Positions 36,636 to 44,002 are shown, numbered from the stretch's first letter. The stretch is 64,000 nt of DNA from Eubacterium sp. 1001713B170207_170306_E7 (GCF_015547515.1 NZ_JADMVE010000001.1:62001-126000), one strand, 5' to 3'. The notes: generated from the letters alone by a model not told the origin. Program-made: numbers and translations.

Positions 36636-37094
36636 TCAGGAGGCTCTTCGTATTTTTTGAGGACGTTTCTGAGGCTTGCGCCGCCGCTTGGGATCAAGAT
36701 CCTTTGCAAAGATCAGGCGCAGGGCCATGAGGATCATAATCAGCGTCAGGGGAGCGTATAGAAGCTTTTCTATGGGGTTGTCAGACATAAAATTACCGAT
36801 GATGTTCAGCATATAATAGAGGCTCATAATCCAGAGAATGCTGTCGGCACTTTTTCGCAGGCCCTTTATGGGAAGGTAATTTAGCTTGAGCAGTATACCG
36901 AAAACAAACAGTAGAATGAAAAAGATAGCGATCCATTCAGAAATGACAACAGATGCTGTATCGGTGATGGTGGTGTCCCAGATAATGTCTGGTGATAACA
37001 CCCCGGATAATACCAAAATATGAATGATCAATAAAACTAAAAGGGCAATCAGTAAAACATTTCCAATTCCCCGTGAGTTGATCTTAAGTTTCAT
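36636..37094 (-). CDS. Four-helix membrane protein of unknown function
   Basis: About 152 residues from ATG 37094, which has an AAGGGGG site; a longer in-frame extension upstream lacks one. Four hydrophobic segments (about 12-30, 50-72, 85-105, 118-138) end in a basic tail (KRRRKPQKRPQKIRR). I do not recognise a family. Its stop codon lies within the right arm of the IS-split terminator, so this gene lost its terminator when the IS inserted. Confidence 0.65.
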   Translation of the reverse strand: MKLKINSRGIGNVLLIALLVLLIIHILVLSGVLSPDIIWDTTITDTASVVISEWIAIFFILLFVFGILLKLNYLPIKGLRKSADSILWIMSLYYMLNIIGNFMSDNPIEKLLYAPLTLIMILMALRLIFAKDLDPKRRRKPQKRPQKIRRAS

Positions 37095-37195
37095 CGGATC
37101 CCCCTTTATTTTTGTGAATTTGTGATTACTTTCTAGTTTAATATAAACAGAGATGAAAAGCAAAAACTTTTTGAATTTACGTAAAAGTCTTTTAC

Positions 37196-37224
37196 TTGAT
37201 ATTATTCCCATTAGAAGATATAAT
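37196..37224 (+). promoter_or_regulatory. Promoter of the lipoprotein gene
   Basis: TTGATA, 17 bp, TATAAT, 24 bp before the start codon. Confidence 0.65.
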
Positions 37225-37247
37225 ACGCTAAGGAAAGTGAGGAATTA

Positions 37248-37652
37248 ATGAAAAAGAAAAAATATCTCGCGCTTTTTTTGGTTGCGCTGTCGGTTATGCT
37301 CTTGTTTACAGGCTGCAATAAAGGAAAATACGGAGAAGACACCAAGACAAAATCAGAAGAAATAGCCCGTTCTCTGGTACAAACGCTGGCTGAAGGAGAC
37401 TATGTCAGGGCCGCTTACGATTTTCCATACACCACTAAGGCAAAGGAAGAGCTGAACGCCCAATCGCTTGAAACACTCTGGAAAGGGCTGTCCGGGGAAA
37501 AAGGAAACTTTATCGAGATAGTGGGTCTGGAGAATGATAACTGGGATAAAGAGCTGAGAATTACAGTAGACTGTTCCTTTGAAAAGGGGACAGCGAAGCT
37601 TGTGATGGAGTTTGACAGGACGGTAAAAATAAAATCAATCTATCCTGGTTGA
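37248..37652 (+). CDS. DUF3887-like lipoprotein
   Basis: 134 residues. Signal peptide with a lipobox (LLFTGC; cysteine about residue 23), then a small alpha/beta domain (about 40-133) resembling DUF3887, where a segment like LVQTLAEGDYVRAAYDF is typical. Predicted to be anchored outside the membrane by lipid. Function unknown; single-gene unit with its own promoter. Confidence 0.7.
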   Translation: MKKKKYLALFLVALSVMLLFTGCNKGKYGEDTKTKSEEIARSLVQTLAEGDYVRAAYDFPYTTKAKEELNAQSLETLWKGLSGEKGNFIEIVGLENDNWDKELRITVDCSFEKGTAKLVMEFDRTVKIKSIYPG

Positions 37653-37761
37653 GAGTGAAAAAAACGGATATATTGGTCTGAGAGATGAATAATTTCTAAA
37701 CACAGGGGTATACTTCTTATTAAGATATTCGATGATTTATGAACCGTTAAGGAGAACAATG

Positions 37762-38208
37762 ATGAGAAAAAATGAAGAAAATAAAAATATTGCTGTAATT
37801 TATTGGAGCAATAGTGAAAATACAGAAATTATGGCCGAAAAAATTTCCAATGGCATTGACGAGGCCGGTCAAAAAGCAGATCTTTACAATGTAAGCCAGT
37901 TTCCGATCGAACAGATTGCGGATTATGACAAAGTGGCCCTTGGCTGTCCCTCCATGGATGGTGAAGCCCTTGAAAAGAACACTTTTGAACCATTTTTTGA
38001 AGAAATAGAATCAAAACTGAAAGGAAAAAAGGTGGCGCTCTTTGGCTCTTATGGATGGGGAAACGGCGAATGGATGCGCGACTGGGAAGACCGGATCGGA
38101 CATACCGGCGCGCGTTTGTTTGATGAAGGCCTGATGATCAAGGAGTTTCCAGACGATGCCGGCCGGCATGCCTGCGTTGAGTTTGGCAAAGCCTTTGCAA
38201 GCTTTTAA
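37762..38208 (+). CDS. Flavodoxin
   Basis: About 148 residues. The FMN phosphate-binding loop is WSNSENTE (standard TxTGNTE replaced by SNSENTE), the 60s loop is CPSMDGE and the 90s loop is SYGWGNGEWM, as in short-chain clostridial flavodoxins. Low-potential one-electron carrier that can replace ferredoxin. ATG 37762 is chosen over 37759 because AAGGAG is then 7 nt upstream. Ends inside a bidirectional terminator. Confidence 0.9.
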   Translation: MRKNEENKNIAVIYWSNSENTEIMAEKISNGIDEAGQKADLYNVSQFPIEQIADYDKVALGCPSMDGEALEKNTFEPFFEEIESKLKGKKVALFGSYGWGNGEWMRDWEDRIGHTGARLFDEGLMIKEFPDDAGRHACVEFGKAFASF

Positions 38209-38243
38209 AAAAAAGACAGGAAATTTAATTCCTGTCTTTTTTT
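38207..38243. terminator. Bidirectional terminator, flavodoxin and Cys-rich peptide genes
   Basis: Twelve-bp stem (AAAAGACAGGAA with TTCCTGTCTTTT) with an A tract on one side and T tract on the other. It overlaps both stop codons. Confidence 0.85.
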
Positions 38244-38407
38244 AGATCGGTTTCCTGTTCCGGATGGCACTGGGCAGCGTGTGAGCAACCGCTACAGCCG
38301 CAGCCACAGCCGGACTGGCCGCTTCTGGCCTTTTTCACCTGGTTATAGACAATCAGTGCCATGGGAATAAAAACAATGGCAGCAATAATAAAGGTTGCTA
38401 AATTCAT
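38225..38407 (-). CDS. FeoB-associated Cys-rich membrane peptide
   Basis: 60 residues: one transmembrane helix (about 3-22), basic linker, then CGCGCSGC and further His/Cys (HAAQCHPE). This matches the FeoB-associated cysteine-rich membrane protein family, thought to help ferrous iron transport. No feoA or feoB gene is in the window, so it is an orphan member here. Confidence 0.8.
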   Translation of the reverse strand: MNLATFIIAAIVFIPMALIVYNQVKKARSGQSGCGCGCSGCSHAAQCHPEQETDLKKDRN

Positions 38408-38528
38408 AGAGTCACTTCCTTACTGGTTAGATTCATAAAAGTAAGTTTTATTTAACTTATAATCATAGTTTAAACGCTCTAATCTGTTTTGTCAAGGGGA
38501 GGCAGAGGGATTTAAGTCTGGTTTCATT

Positions 38529-38557
38529 TTGACAACCGTGGAGCAGTAGGCTATAAT
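38529..38557 (+). promoter_or_regulatory. Consensus sigma-A promoter without a close gene
   Basis: TTGACA, 17 bp, TATAAT: the full consensus. The next convincing coding start is 422 bp downstream, but an intrinsic terminator lies about 140-170 bp downstream. Confidence 0.75.
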
Positions 38558-38563
38558 AAATGC

Positions 38564-38732
38564 AGACACAGCAAATTGTTTGCATATACACGGAATTGAA
38601 ACAGATATTTATGGATAAACGTAAATCTTAAAGAAGTCTGATAAAGTGGATGCCGGTAAGAGATGGTTTTACGGGAATAGCTTCGGATAAGGAACTGGCT
38701 GAGATGGGAATTAACTCAAGCCAGCATTTTTT
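38564..38732 (+). ncRNA. Candidate small RNA of about 170 nt
   Basis: Bounded by a perfect promoter (start of transcription expected near 38564) and a hairpin at 38695-38724 (CTGGCT-GAG pairing with CTC-A-AGCCAG, one bulge) followed by CATTTTTTG. No known RNA family recognised; a short leader peptide of 29 codons cannot be excluded. Confidence 0.45.
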
Positions 38733-38978
38733 GTGGTAAAAATCTGCGAGGAGCCAGGAATCATCCAGGACAATACAGTGCCTGATCTATCTGAACCCCA
38801 ATAATATTAACTGAGGAAACGCCCAGCTGGCCAAGAAGGGATTTATAACCAGAAAAACAAACAGCCGTGATAAACGGATCAGCTGTCTTTCCCCACTGAA
38901 AAGGCAAGGGCCAGCTATCAGAAAATAAAAACGTTTTGGATTTTTTGCGGTAGAGAAGCATAGACGAAAGGTAACAAA

Positions 38979-39269
38979 ATGGAAGAAATAAAACGTATTA
39001 CAATTTATCTCGGTCTGGAGGAATATCCTCTGGAGTTCATCACGTTGGCGCCCATGTCGCCAGACGAGGCTGATATTATCACTGAGATGGGAGAACGCTT
39101 TTTTAGGGATATTAACCCGGAAATGATGGATGAATACGTGATGGAGGACAAGCTGAACCGCTTTTATGACGAGGTTCGTTTAAGGACTGAGGTGGAGCTT
39201 TTCTGCCCTTTATTTGAGAAGGAGACCATCGCAAATATTGAACGATTGATTGAGACGTATGAAGATTAA
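38979..39269 (+). CDS. Conserved-looking acidic protein of unknown function
   Basis: 96 residues, acidic (many Asp/Glu), no membrane segment or cysteine cluster apart from one Cys. Predicted alpha-beta start (KRITIYLGLEEYPLEFITLAPMSP) and helical remainder. I do not recognise the family. AAAGG lies 12 nt before the ATG. Composition and codon use look like a real gene. Confidence 0.6.
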   Translation: MEEIKRITIYLGLEEYPLEFITLAPMSPDEADIITEMGERFFRDINPEMMDEYVMEDKLNRFYDEVRLRTEVELFCPLFEKETIANIERLIETYED

Positions 39270-39321
39270 ACATGTATTTATGAGATAAAAAGAAATATTG
39301 AATTTGAAAGGTTCGCTAAAA

Positions 39322-40107
39322 ATGATTAAACTGATTTCAGCAGATATGGATGGTACGCTTTTAGACAGTAATAAGAAGCTCTCGCCAGAGCTTTTCCCGA
39401 TGATTGAGGCCCTCACAGAGCAGGGAATCCGTTTTGCGGCAGCCAGCGGCAGACAGTACTACAATCTCGAGCATATTTTTGAGCCAGTGAAAGACAAGAT
39501 GATTTTTATCGCTGAAAATGGCTCGGTGGTTTTTGAGCGGGATACGAACAGCTTTGCCAGTGTAATTGACAGGAAAACTGTCTGGGAAATTGTCAGAAAG
39601 ATTCGGAAAATAGAGGGTGTCAGCCCTGTAATCTGCGGTTTAAAAGGCGCATACGCTGAGAGTGATGAGCCAGAGCTTATGGAAAATATCAAGATGTATT
39701 ACCATCGGTACGAAATCATGGACGATATCCTGGAAACCGGTGACGACATCTGCAAGATTGCGGTTTACGACTATGTAAACGCAGAAACAAACTGTCATGC
39801 GCCGCTTGTGGAGGCCTTTGGCGAACAGATGGAGATCGCCGTTTCGGGTGAGCACTGGGTGGATATCTCTAATCCAGGCTGCAACAAGGGAACCGCCATC
39901 AGCAAGATTCAGGAAAAATACGGGATCGGCTATGAGGAAACCATGCTTTTTGGTGACTACCTTAATGATTATGAAATGATGAAAACCGGTAAGTACAGCT
40001 ATGCGATGGAGAATGCTCATCCCCAGCTTAAGGAAATCTGTAATTACACCGCAAAATCCAATGATGAAAACGGCGTTGTGGAAGCAATAAGAGCATATTT
40101 CAACTAA
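39322..40107 (+). CDS. Cof-type HAD-IIB phosphatase
   Basis: 261 residues from ATG 39322, preceded by GAAAGG. HAD motif I is SADMDGTLLD, motif II AASGR, motif III the GTAISKI lysine region, and motif IV FGDYLNDYEM (two aspartates). A C2B cap domain lies between. Family enzymes dephosphorylate sugar phosphates, flavin precursors or PLP; the substrate here is not predictable. Confidence 0.88.
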   Translation: MIKLISADMDGTLLDSNKKLSPELFPMIEALTEQGIRFAAASGRQYYNLEHIFEPVKDKMIFIAENGSVVFERDTNSFASVIDRKTVWEIVRKIRKIEGVSPVICGLKGAYAESDEPELMENIKMYYHRYEIMDDILETGDDICKIAVYDYVNAETNCHAPLVEAFGEQMEIAVSGEHWVDISNPGCNKGTAISKIQEKYGIGYEETMLFGDYLNDYEMMKTGKYSYAMENAHPQLKEICNYTAKSNDENGVVEAIRAYFN

Positions 40108-40118
40108 AGACGGTCAGC

Positions 40119-40157
40119 GGCAGACGTTTTGAAAAGAGACGGACTGCCCTTTTTTAT
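40119..40157 (+). terminator. Terminator after the HAD gene
   Basis: Stem GGCAG/CTGCC with an inner CGT/ACG pair block, followed by CTTTTTTATT. Confidence 0.55.
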
Positions 40158-40200
40158 TGTAAAAAACAGCAGAAATTGAAAGAAAAATAATATAAAATGA

Positions 40201-40229
40201 TTGCTTAAAAAGGAATAAAGACGTATAAT
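40201..40229 (+). promoter_or_regulatory. Promoter of the GGDEF gene leader
   Basis: TTGCTT, 17 bp, TATAAT. The start codon it serves is about 356 nt beyond the expected transcription start (near 40236). Confidence 0.65.
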
Positions 40230-40256
40230 AATGCATAAGGAAAACTAAATAAACAA

Positions 40257-40348
40257 ATGCGGCATCCGGAAAGTGTTGGGAGCACTGTCCGGCTTGCGCA
40301 GGGTGACACTACCACCATACACAACGTCCCGTGGGGGCCGTACCGCAT
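40257..40348 (+). promoter_or_regulatory. Unidentified structured leader element (possible riboswitch)
   Basis: About 92 nt closed by ATGCGG (40257-40262) and CCGCAT (40343-40348). Inside is a 9-bp hairpin: CCGGA/TCCGG and AGTG/CACT with a TTGGGAG loop (40266-40292), then a G/C-rich region with GGG (40301-40303) and CCC (40328-40330). It is more structured and more G/C-rich than nearby intergenic DNA. I could not match it to cyclic di-GMP classes I/II, T-box, FMN, TPP, cobalamin, ZTP or fluoride elements. Confidence 0.45.
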
Positions 40349-40408
40349 ACTGATTATTATAGGCTATTTTTCTTCCAAAAACAAGAGAAGAGCCATATTT
40401 TTTGGTAG

Positions 40409-40431
40409 GCTTATTTGTGTAAGCATTTTTT
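40409..40431 (+). terminator. First terminator-like hairpin in the leader
   Basis: GCTTA, TTTGTG loop, TAAGC, then ATTTTTT. Confidence 0.5.
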
Positions 40432-40461
40432 CGCTTTGATGACTTTTAGCTGTGTATGGGT

Positions 40462-40487
40462 GTCGTGTCCCTGCACGGCTTTTTTTA
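40462..40487 (+). terminator. Second terminator-like hairpin in the leader
   Basis: GTCGTG/CACGGC stem (one G-T pair), TCCCTG loop, then eight T residues. Confidence 0.65.
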
Positions 40488-40505
40488 TGATGTTTCCTGT
40501 GTTTT

Positions 40506-40547
40506 GCCACCTGGTCAGCTTCTGGCTTGGCCGGGTGGTATTTTTTA
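40506..40547 (+). terminator. Third terminator-like hairpin in the leader
   Basis: CCACCTGG (40507-40514) pairs with CCGGGTGG (40531-40538, one G-T pair), followed by TATTTTTTA. It lies 45 bp before the GGDEF start codon. Confidence 0.65.
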
Positions 40548-40591
40548 GAAAGGCTCTCCAGAGTGTGAGAGCGGATAAGGGGGTGGACAGT

Positions 40592-41533
40592 ATGCGTCAG
40601 AGTATATTAATTGTTGATGACATGGAACAAAACCGGAAGATTTTGGGAATGATGTTTCAGGACACCTTCGAGATTTTAGAGGCTGAAAACGGATATGAGG
40701 CCATGTGCTGTATACATAAAAATCAGGACATGCTGGCAGCGGTGCTGCTGGATGTGGTGATGCCGGTGATGGATGGCTTTGAGGTTCTTGAGCATTTGCA
40801 GGACGAGGCGTTGACTGAGGTGCTGCCAGTGGTCCTCATCACCGCGGAGGAGCCGGGAATGGCGGCACGCAGAGGCTATGCCCTTGGGGCTCTGGACATT
40901 TTAACAAAGCCCTTTGATCCTGTTGTGATAAAAAGACGGGTTTCAAACATTATTGAGCTGGGAAGCCGCAAAAAAGAGTTTAAAAAACTGAAAAATGAGG
41001 CAGAAAATGACGTCCTGACGGGGATTTTTAATCGAAAGGCCATGGAGGACCGTATCGGAACCATGTTATGCAATCCGGAAACCAGGTGCGGCGCTTTATG
41101 CTTTATCGATGTTGATAATTTTAAGACGATCAATGACAGCTTTGGACACCTGTACGGTGACGAAGTTCTGAAGCGGATGGCTGAAAATTTAAAGAGCTGT
41201 GCGCTGCCGGGAGATGCAGTAGGACGTATCGGCGGAGATGAATTTATGATTTTTTTCAGAAATTATCCCTCCGAGGAGCAGCTGGAGCAGAAGATTGCTA
41301 ATATCTGTGAGAATTTCAGGCGTTACACGGCTGGAGGACAGATTACCGGCAGTATCGGCGTGGCGCGCTACCCTGAGGACGGGGATGGCTACGGCGTCCT
41401 TTTCAGCAAGGCAGACCAGGCCCTTTATCACCTGAAACGGTCGGGAAAGGATGGCTATCAGTTTTATAGTAAAGATTGCAGCAGCTTGCCCTTTCAGTCA
41501 GTGCTGACCTGTGTCGATGATGAGGTGGAATGA
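40592..41533 (+). CDS. Response regulator with GGDEF (diguanylate cyclase) output
   Basis: About 313 residues from ATG 40592 with AAGGGGGTGG upstream; the frame is open further upstream but that part lies over the leader hairpins. Receiver domain about 1-125: acidic pocket VDD, phosphoacceptor aspartate in LLDVVMPVMDG, conserved T and K (LTKPFDP). GGDEF domain about 145-300 with the intact GRIGGDEF signature, so cyclic di-GMP synthesis is likely; the allosteric RxxD site is absent (LPGD). No histidine kinase is adjacent, so the partner is unknown. Long structured leader suggests transcript-level control. Confidence 0.9.
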   Translation: MRQSILIVDDMEQNRKILGMMFQDTFEILEAENGYEAMCCIHKNQDMLAAVLLDVVMPVMDGFEVLEHLQDEALTEVLPVVLITAEEPGMAARRGYALGALDILTKPFDPVVIKRRVSNIIELGSRKKEFKKLKNEAENDVLTGIFNRKAMEDRIGTMLCNPETRCGALCFIDVDNFKTINDSFGHLYGDEVLKRMAENLKSCALPGDAVGRIGGDEFMIFFRNYPSEEQLEQKIANICENFRRYTAGGQITGSIGVARYPEDGDGYGVLFSKADQALYHLKRSGKDGYQFYSKDCSSLPFQSVLTCVDDEVE

Positions 41534-41595
41534 AAAAAATTTTGATTTAGTGGGATTTCCTCCCTGAGAGAATGGCTATTTTCTTTTAGATTTGT

Positions 41596-41690
41596 TATAA
41601 TTGGTGGTATCTGTAAAATAACAATGAGCAAGAGGGATTTTCGTTTGCCTTCCGGCAGCGAGAGGCGCCCCATAGATTCAAGGAGGAAAC
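41596..41690 (+). promoter_or_regulatory. serS promoter box and leader
   Basis: A TATAAT at 41596-41601 and an 80-nt leader with small hairpin TGCC-TTCC-GGCA. No T-box sequence (AGGGTGGNACCGCG) is present, so serS is probably not tRNA-controlled. Confidence 0.4.
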
Positions 41691-42971
41691 ATGTTAGATA
41701 TCAAATTACTGCGTACGGATCCGGAGCTTGTGAAGGAGAACATCCGAAAAAAGTTTCAGGATGAAAAGCTGGTTCTGGTTGATGAAGTTGTGGAAAAAGA
41801 CAGACAGTTCCGTGACTCCAAAGCACAGGGCGATGCCCTGAGAGCACAGCGTAACACCATCAGCAAACAAATTGGCGGTTTTATGTCCAAAGGTCAGAAG
41901 GATGAAGCTGAAAAGGCCAAAGCACAGGTGGTGGAAATCAACAAGCAGCTGGAGGATTTAGAGGCTCTGGAGGCAAAGCTTGAAGGAGAGATCCGGGAAA
42001 GAATGCTGGTGATTCCAAACATCATTGATCCATCTGTACCCATTGGCCGCGATGACAGTGAAAACGTAGAGGTTGAACGCTTTGGAGAGCCCGTGGTGCC
42101 GGAATACGAGGTGCCTTACCACATTGATATTATGGAAAAGTTCAATGGTGTGGATCTTGACAGTGCCCGTAAGACCAGCGGCAATGGCTTCTATTATCTG
42201 AGCGGTGATATCGCGAGACTGCACTCCGGTATTTTGTCCTACGCGCGGGATTTTATGATTGACCGCGGTTTTACCTACTATATTCCGCCGTTCATGATCC
42301 GCAGCGATGTGGTCACTGGCGTTATGAGTTTCTCTGAAATGGAAAACATGATGTACAAAATCGAGGGAGAAGATCTGTATCTCATCGGGACCAGCGAACA
42401 CTCCATGATCGGTAAGTTCATCGATACCATTTTGGATGAAAACCAGCTGCCGCAGACCCTTACGAGCTATTCGCCCTGTTTCAGAAAAGAAGTTGGCTCA
42501 CATGGAATTGAGGAGCGAGGCGTTTACCGTATCCATCAGTTTGAAAAACAGGAAATGATCGTGGTGTGCGAGCCGGAAGACAGCATGATGTGGTTTGAGA
42601 GACTGTACACCAATACCGTCGATTTTTTCCGTTCTCTGGATATCCCGGTGCGCACGCTCGAGTGCTGCTCCGGAGACCTGGCAGACCTGAAGGTCAAGAG
42701 TATTGATGTTGAGGCATGGTCGCCCCGTCAGCAGAAGTATTTTGAAGTAGGCAGCTGCTCCAATCTTGGTGACGCTCAGGCACGCCGTCTGGGCATTCGT
42801 GTCCGCAGCAAGGAAAAGGGAAAATACTTTGCCCATACGTTAAACAATACCGTGGTTGCGCCGCCGCGTATGCTCATTGCCTTCCTTGAAAATAATATTA
42901 ACGAGGATGGAACCATTAATATTCCTGAACCGTTGCGCATGTACATGGGCGGTAAGGCAAAAATTCAGTAA
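41691..42971 (+). CDS. serS: Seryl-tRNA synthetase
   Basis: 426 residues, normal length. N-terminal coiled-coil arm (about 30-100) that grips the long variable arm of tRNA-Ser; class II motif 2 FRKEVGSHGIEERGVYRIHQFEK and motif 3 GSCSNLGDAQARRLGIRVR in the catalytic domain. AAGGAGG is well placed. Monocistronic, ended by a strong terminator. Confidence 0.97.
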   Translation: MLDIKLLRTDPELVKENIRKKFQDEKLVLVDEVVEKDRQFRDSKAQGDALRAQRNTISKQIGGFMSKGQKDEAEKAKAQVVEINKQLEDLEALEAKLEGEIRERMLVIPNIIDPSVPIGRDDSENVEVERFGEPVVPEYEVPYHIDIMEKFNGVDLDSARKTSGNGFYYLSGDIARLHSGILSYARDFMIDRGFTYYIPPFMIRSDVVTGVMSFSEMENMMYKIEGEDLYLIGTSEHSMIGKFIDTILDENQLPQTLTSYSPCFRKEVGSHGIEERGVYRIHQFEKQEMIVVCEPEDSMMWFERLYTNTVDFFRSLDIPVRTLECCSGDLADLKVKSIDVEAWSPRQQKYFEVGSCSNLGDAQARRLGIRVRSKEKGKYFAHTLNNTVVAPPRMLIAFLENNINEDGTINIPEPLRMYMGGKAKIQ

Positions 42972-42981
42972 ATGTGCCGGG

Positions 42982-43012
42982 AGATGTATTGCAAGATACA
43001 TCTCTTTTTTTA
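42982..43012 (+). terminator. serS terminator
   Basis: Nine-bp stem GAGATGTAT/ATACATCTC with a 6-nt loop, then seven T residues. Confidence 0.9.
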
Positions 43013-43075
43013 TGATTTTTCCACCCGCCGATTGGGTAGATAAAGTAGTATCAACTTATGAAAGAGGTACCTGAA

Positions 43076-43252
43076 ATGAAGCTGGCAAAAGAATACCAGG
43101 GACACTATATGGATGTAATCTACAGTGACGAACGGATACAGGGCATTATCAATGGGACCGGCGAGGTGGTAGATGGCCTCACAATGGGCGAAGTCATTGA
43201 AAAGTTTAAAAATCAGGTGAAGGCTCAGGAAGGGCGTTTTGCGGAATTTTAA
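43076..43252 (+). CDS. Small protein of unknown function
   Basis: 58 residues from ATG 43076 (AGAGGT 8 nt upstream): MKLAKEYQGHYMDVIYSDER and a helical C-terminal half. No signal or membrane segment. Not recognised. The composition is protein-like, so I keep it. Confidence 0.5.
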   Translation: MKLAKEYQGHYMDVIYSDERIQGIINGTGEVVDGLTMGEVIEKFKNQVKAQEGRFAEF

Positions 43253-43400
43253 CAAAATCTTTAGGCTGTCGGCCTTGAAATTTAACGCGGAGGTGGTGTA
43301 CAATGAGCTTGTTTCCAAGAACATCGCCTCTTTTTTAGTAAATAAGGGCGCTTAAGCATTTTCCCCAAACGAACATCCCGGCTGCACCCTGGGATGTTTT
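43253..43400 (+). pseudogene. Possible gene remnant or tiny ORF after the 58-residue gene
   Basis: In a different frame from the preceding gene, the sequence from about 43276 reads a protein-like stretch (LKFNAEVVYNELVSKNIASF and on to NKGA, then stop) of about 26 codons with at best a TTG start. In another frame, a GGAGGTGG motif precedes ATG 43303 and an 11-codon frame. Neither is convincing; it may be the tail of a decayed gene. Confidence 0.25.
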
Positions 43401-43403
43401 TTG

Positions 43404-43430
43404 CATAAAAAAAGTCCGGCGGCGCCGGAC
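43404..43430 (-). terminator. Terminator of the GlsB/small membrane protein operon
   Basis: On the minus strand a 7-bp GC-rich stem (GTCCGGC/GCCGGAC, 3-nt loop) followed by seven T residues, 9 bp after the stop codon. Confidence 0.85.
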
Positions 43431-43438
43431 TTGGTCAA

Positions 43439-43597
43439 TTATTCAGAAATGGCTGAGGCTGTTTCTTCAACAGCTTCTTCTGCTTTATCTCTCAGGCTTT
43501 TGCCGTCGGGTGCGCTTTCAGCGCTTTTATTTTTGAGCAGACTGAAGATCAGGACAGCCGCGCCAATGGCGGCAGCTGCGCGTAATAAACGTGCCAT
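43439..43597 (-). CDS. Small single-span membrane protein
   Basis: 52 residues: MARLLRAAAAIGAAVLIFSLL forms a hydrophobic helix or signal anchor, followed by a charged, Ala/Glu-rich tail (about 23-52). GGAGGAATCAACC precedes the ATG. It follows the GlsB-type gene by 29 bp on the same strand and the pair ends in a shared terminator. Possibly an accessory stress membrane protein; the family is not recognised. Confidence 0.65.
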   Translation of the reverse strand: MARLLRAAAAIGAAVLIFSLLKNKSAESAPDGKSLRDKAEEAVEETASAISE

Positions 43598-43626
43598 GGT
43601 TGATTCCTCCTTTATTTATGTTGTGT

Positions 43627-43884
43627 TCAGCTTTCTTTTCTTCCTAAACCAAGAATAAGCGATACGATGACAACGAGGATGATCGCTCCGACAATGGACG
43701 GAAAAACCGCCATTCCTGCAATCTGTGGTCCCCAGCTGCCTAAGAGCAGTTCACCGAGATATGAACCGATGATCCCGGCAACGATGTTGCCAACCCAGCC
43801 GGCTGGCAGTCTTCTGCTTGTTATAGCCCCGGCAATGGCACCAATGATGCCGCCGATAATTAAAACCCAAATCAGGTGGAACAT
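43627..43884 (-). CDS. GlsB/YeaQ/YmgE-family membrane protein
   Basis: 85 residues, three transmembrane helices with glycine-rich motifs (LIIGGIIGAIAGAITSRRLP; GNIVAGIIGSYLGELLLG). This is the transglycosylase-associated/GlsB family, usually induced by envelope or acid stress. ATG 43884 has AAGGAGTG upstream; the longer in-frame start lacks one. Confidence 0.88.
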   Translation of the reverse strand: MFHLIWVLIIGGIIGAIAGAITSRRLPAGWVGNIVAGIIGSYLGELLLGSWGPQIAGMAVFPSIVGAIILVVIVSLILGLGRKES

Positions 43885-44002
43885 AATTGTCACTCCTTTA
43901 TAGTAATTTTGTATATATATATACCTATACGCAGAATTTCTAAACATTTTATAGCATTTTTATTTAAGCGCTAAAAAGAAGCAGGAAAAATTTAAAATCT
44001 GC

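Larger units (their letters stand above)
34822..36655. terminator. Bidirectional terminator split by an insertion sequence
   Basis: Left arm GAAGAGCTTCCTGATTTGAT (34822-34841) and right arm ATCAATTCAGGAGGCTCTTC (36630-36649) are complementary at 19 of 20 positions (one T-T mismatch, one G-T pair). The left arm is preceded by an A tract and the right arm is followed by GTATTTTTT, so the intact hairpin would have terminated both the redox operon and the convergent membrane gene. The IS3-family element lies exactly in the loop, separating the arms by about 1.8 kb. Confidence 0.8.
38408..38978. other. Gene-poor interval holding a promoter-terminator unit and decayed-looking sequence
   Basis: No convincing gene. 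The first half holds the promoter and hairpin listed next. The second half (38740-38970) has an open minus-strand frame at 38761-38961 of 66 codons (includes CFSGYKSLLGQLGV) without a recognisable family or ribosome binding site; it may be a remnant. A 29-codon frame (ATG 38650) lies inside the putative RNA, also without a clear ribosome binding site. Confidence 0.5.

Noticed and set aside
38761-38961. 66-codon minus-strand gene
   Set aside because: No ribosome binding site and no family; listed only as part of a gene-poor interval.
40300-40348. T-box riboswitch before the GGDEF gene (AGGGTG and CGTCCC are present)
   Set aside because: The tRNA-binding bulge TGGNACC is missing, the 5' stem is too short for a T-box Stem I, and the downstream gene is not related to amino acids.
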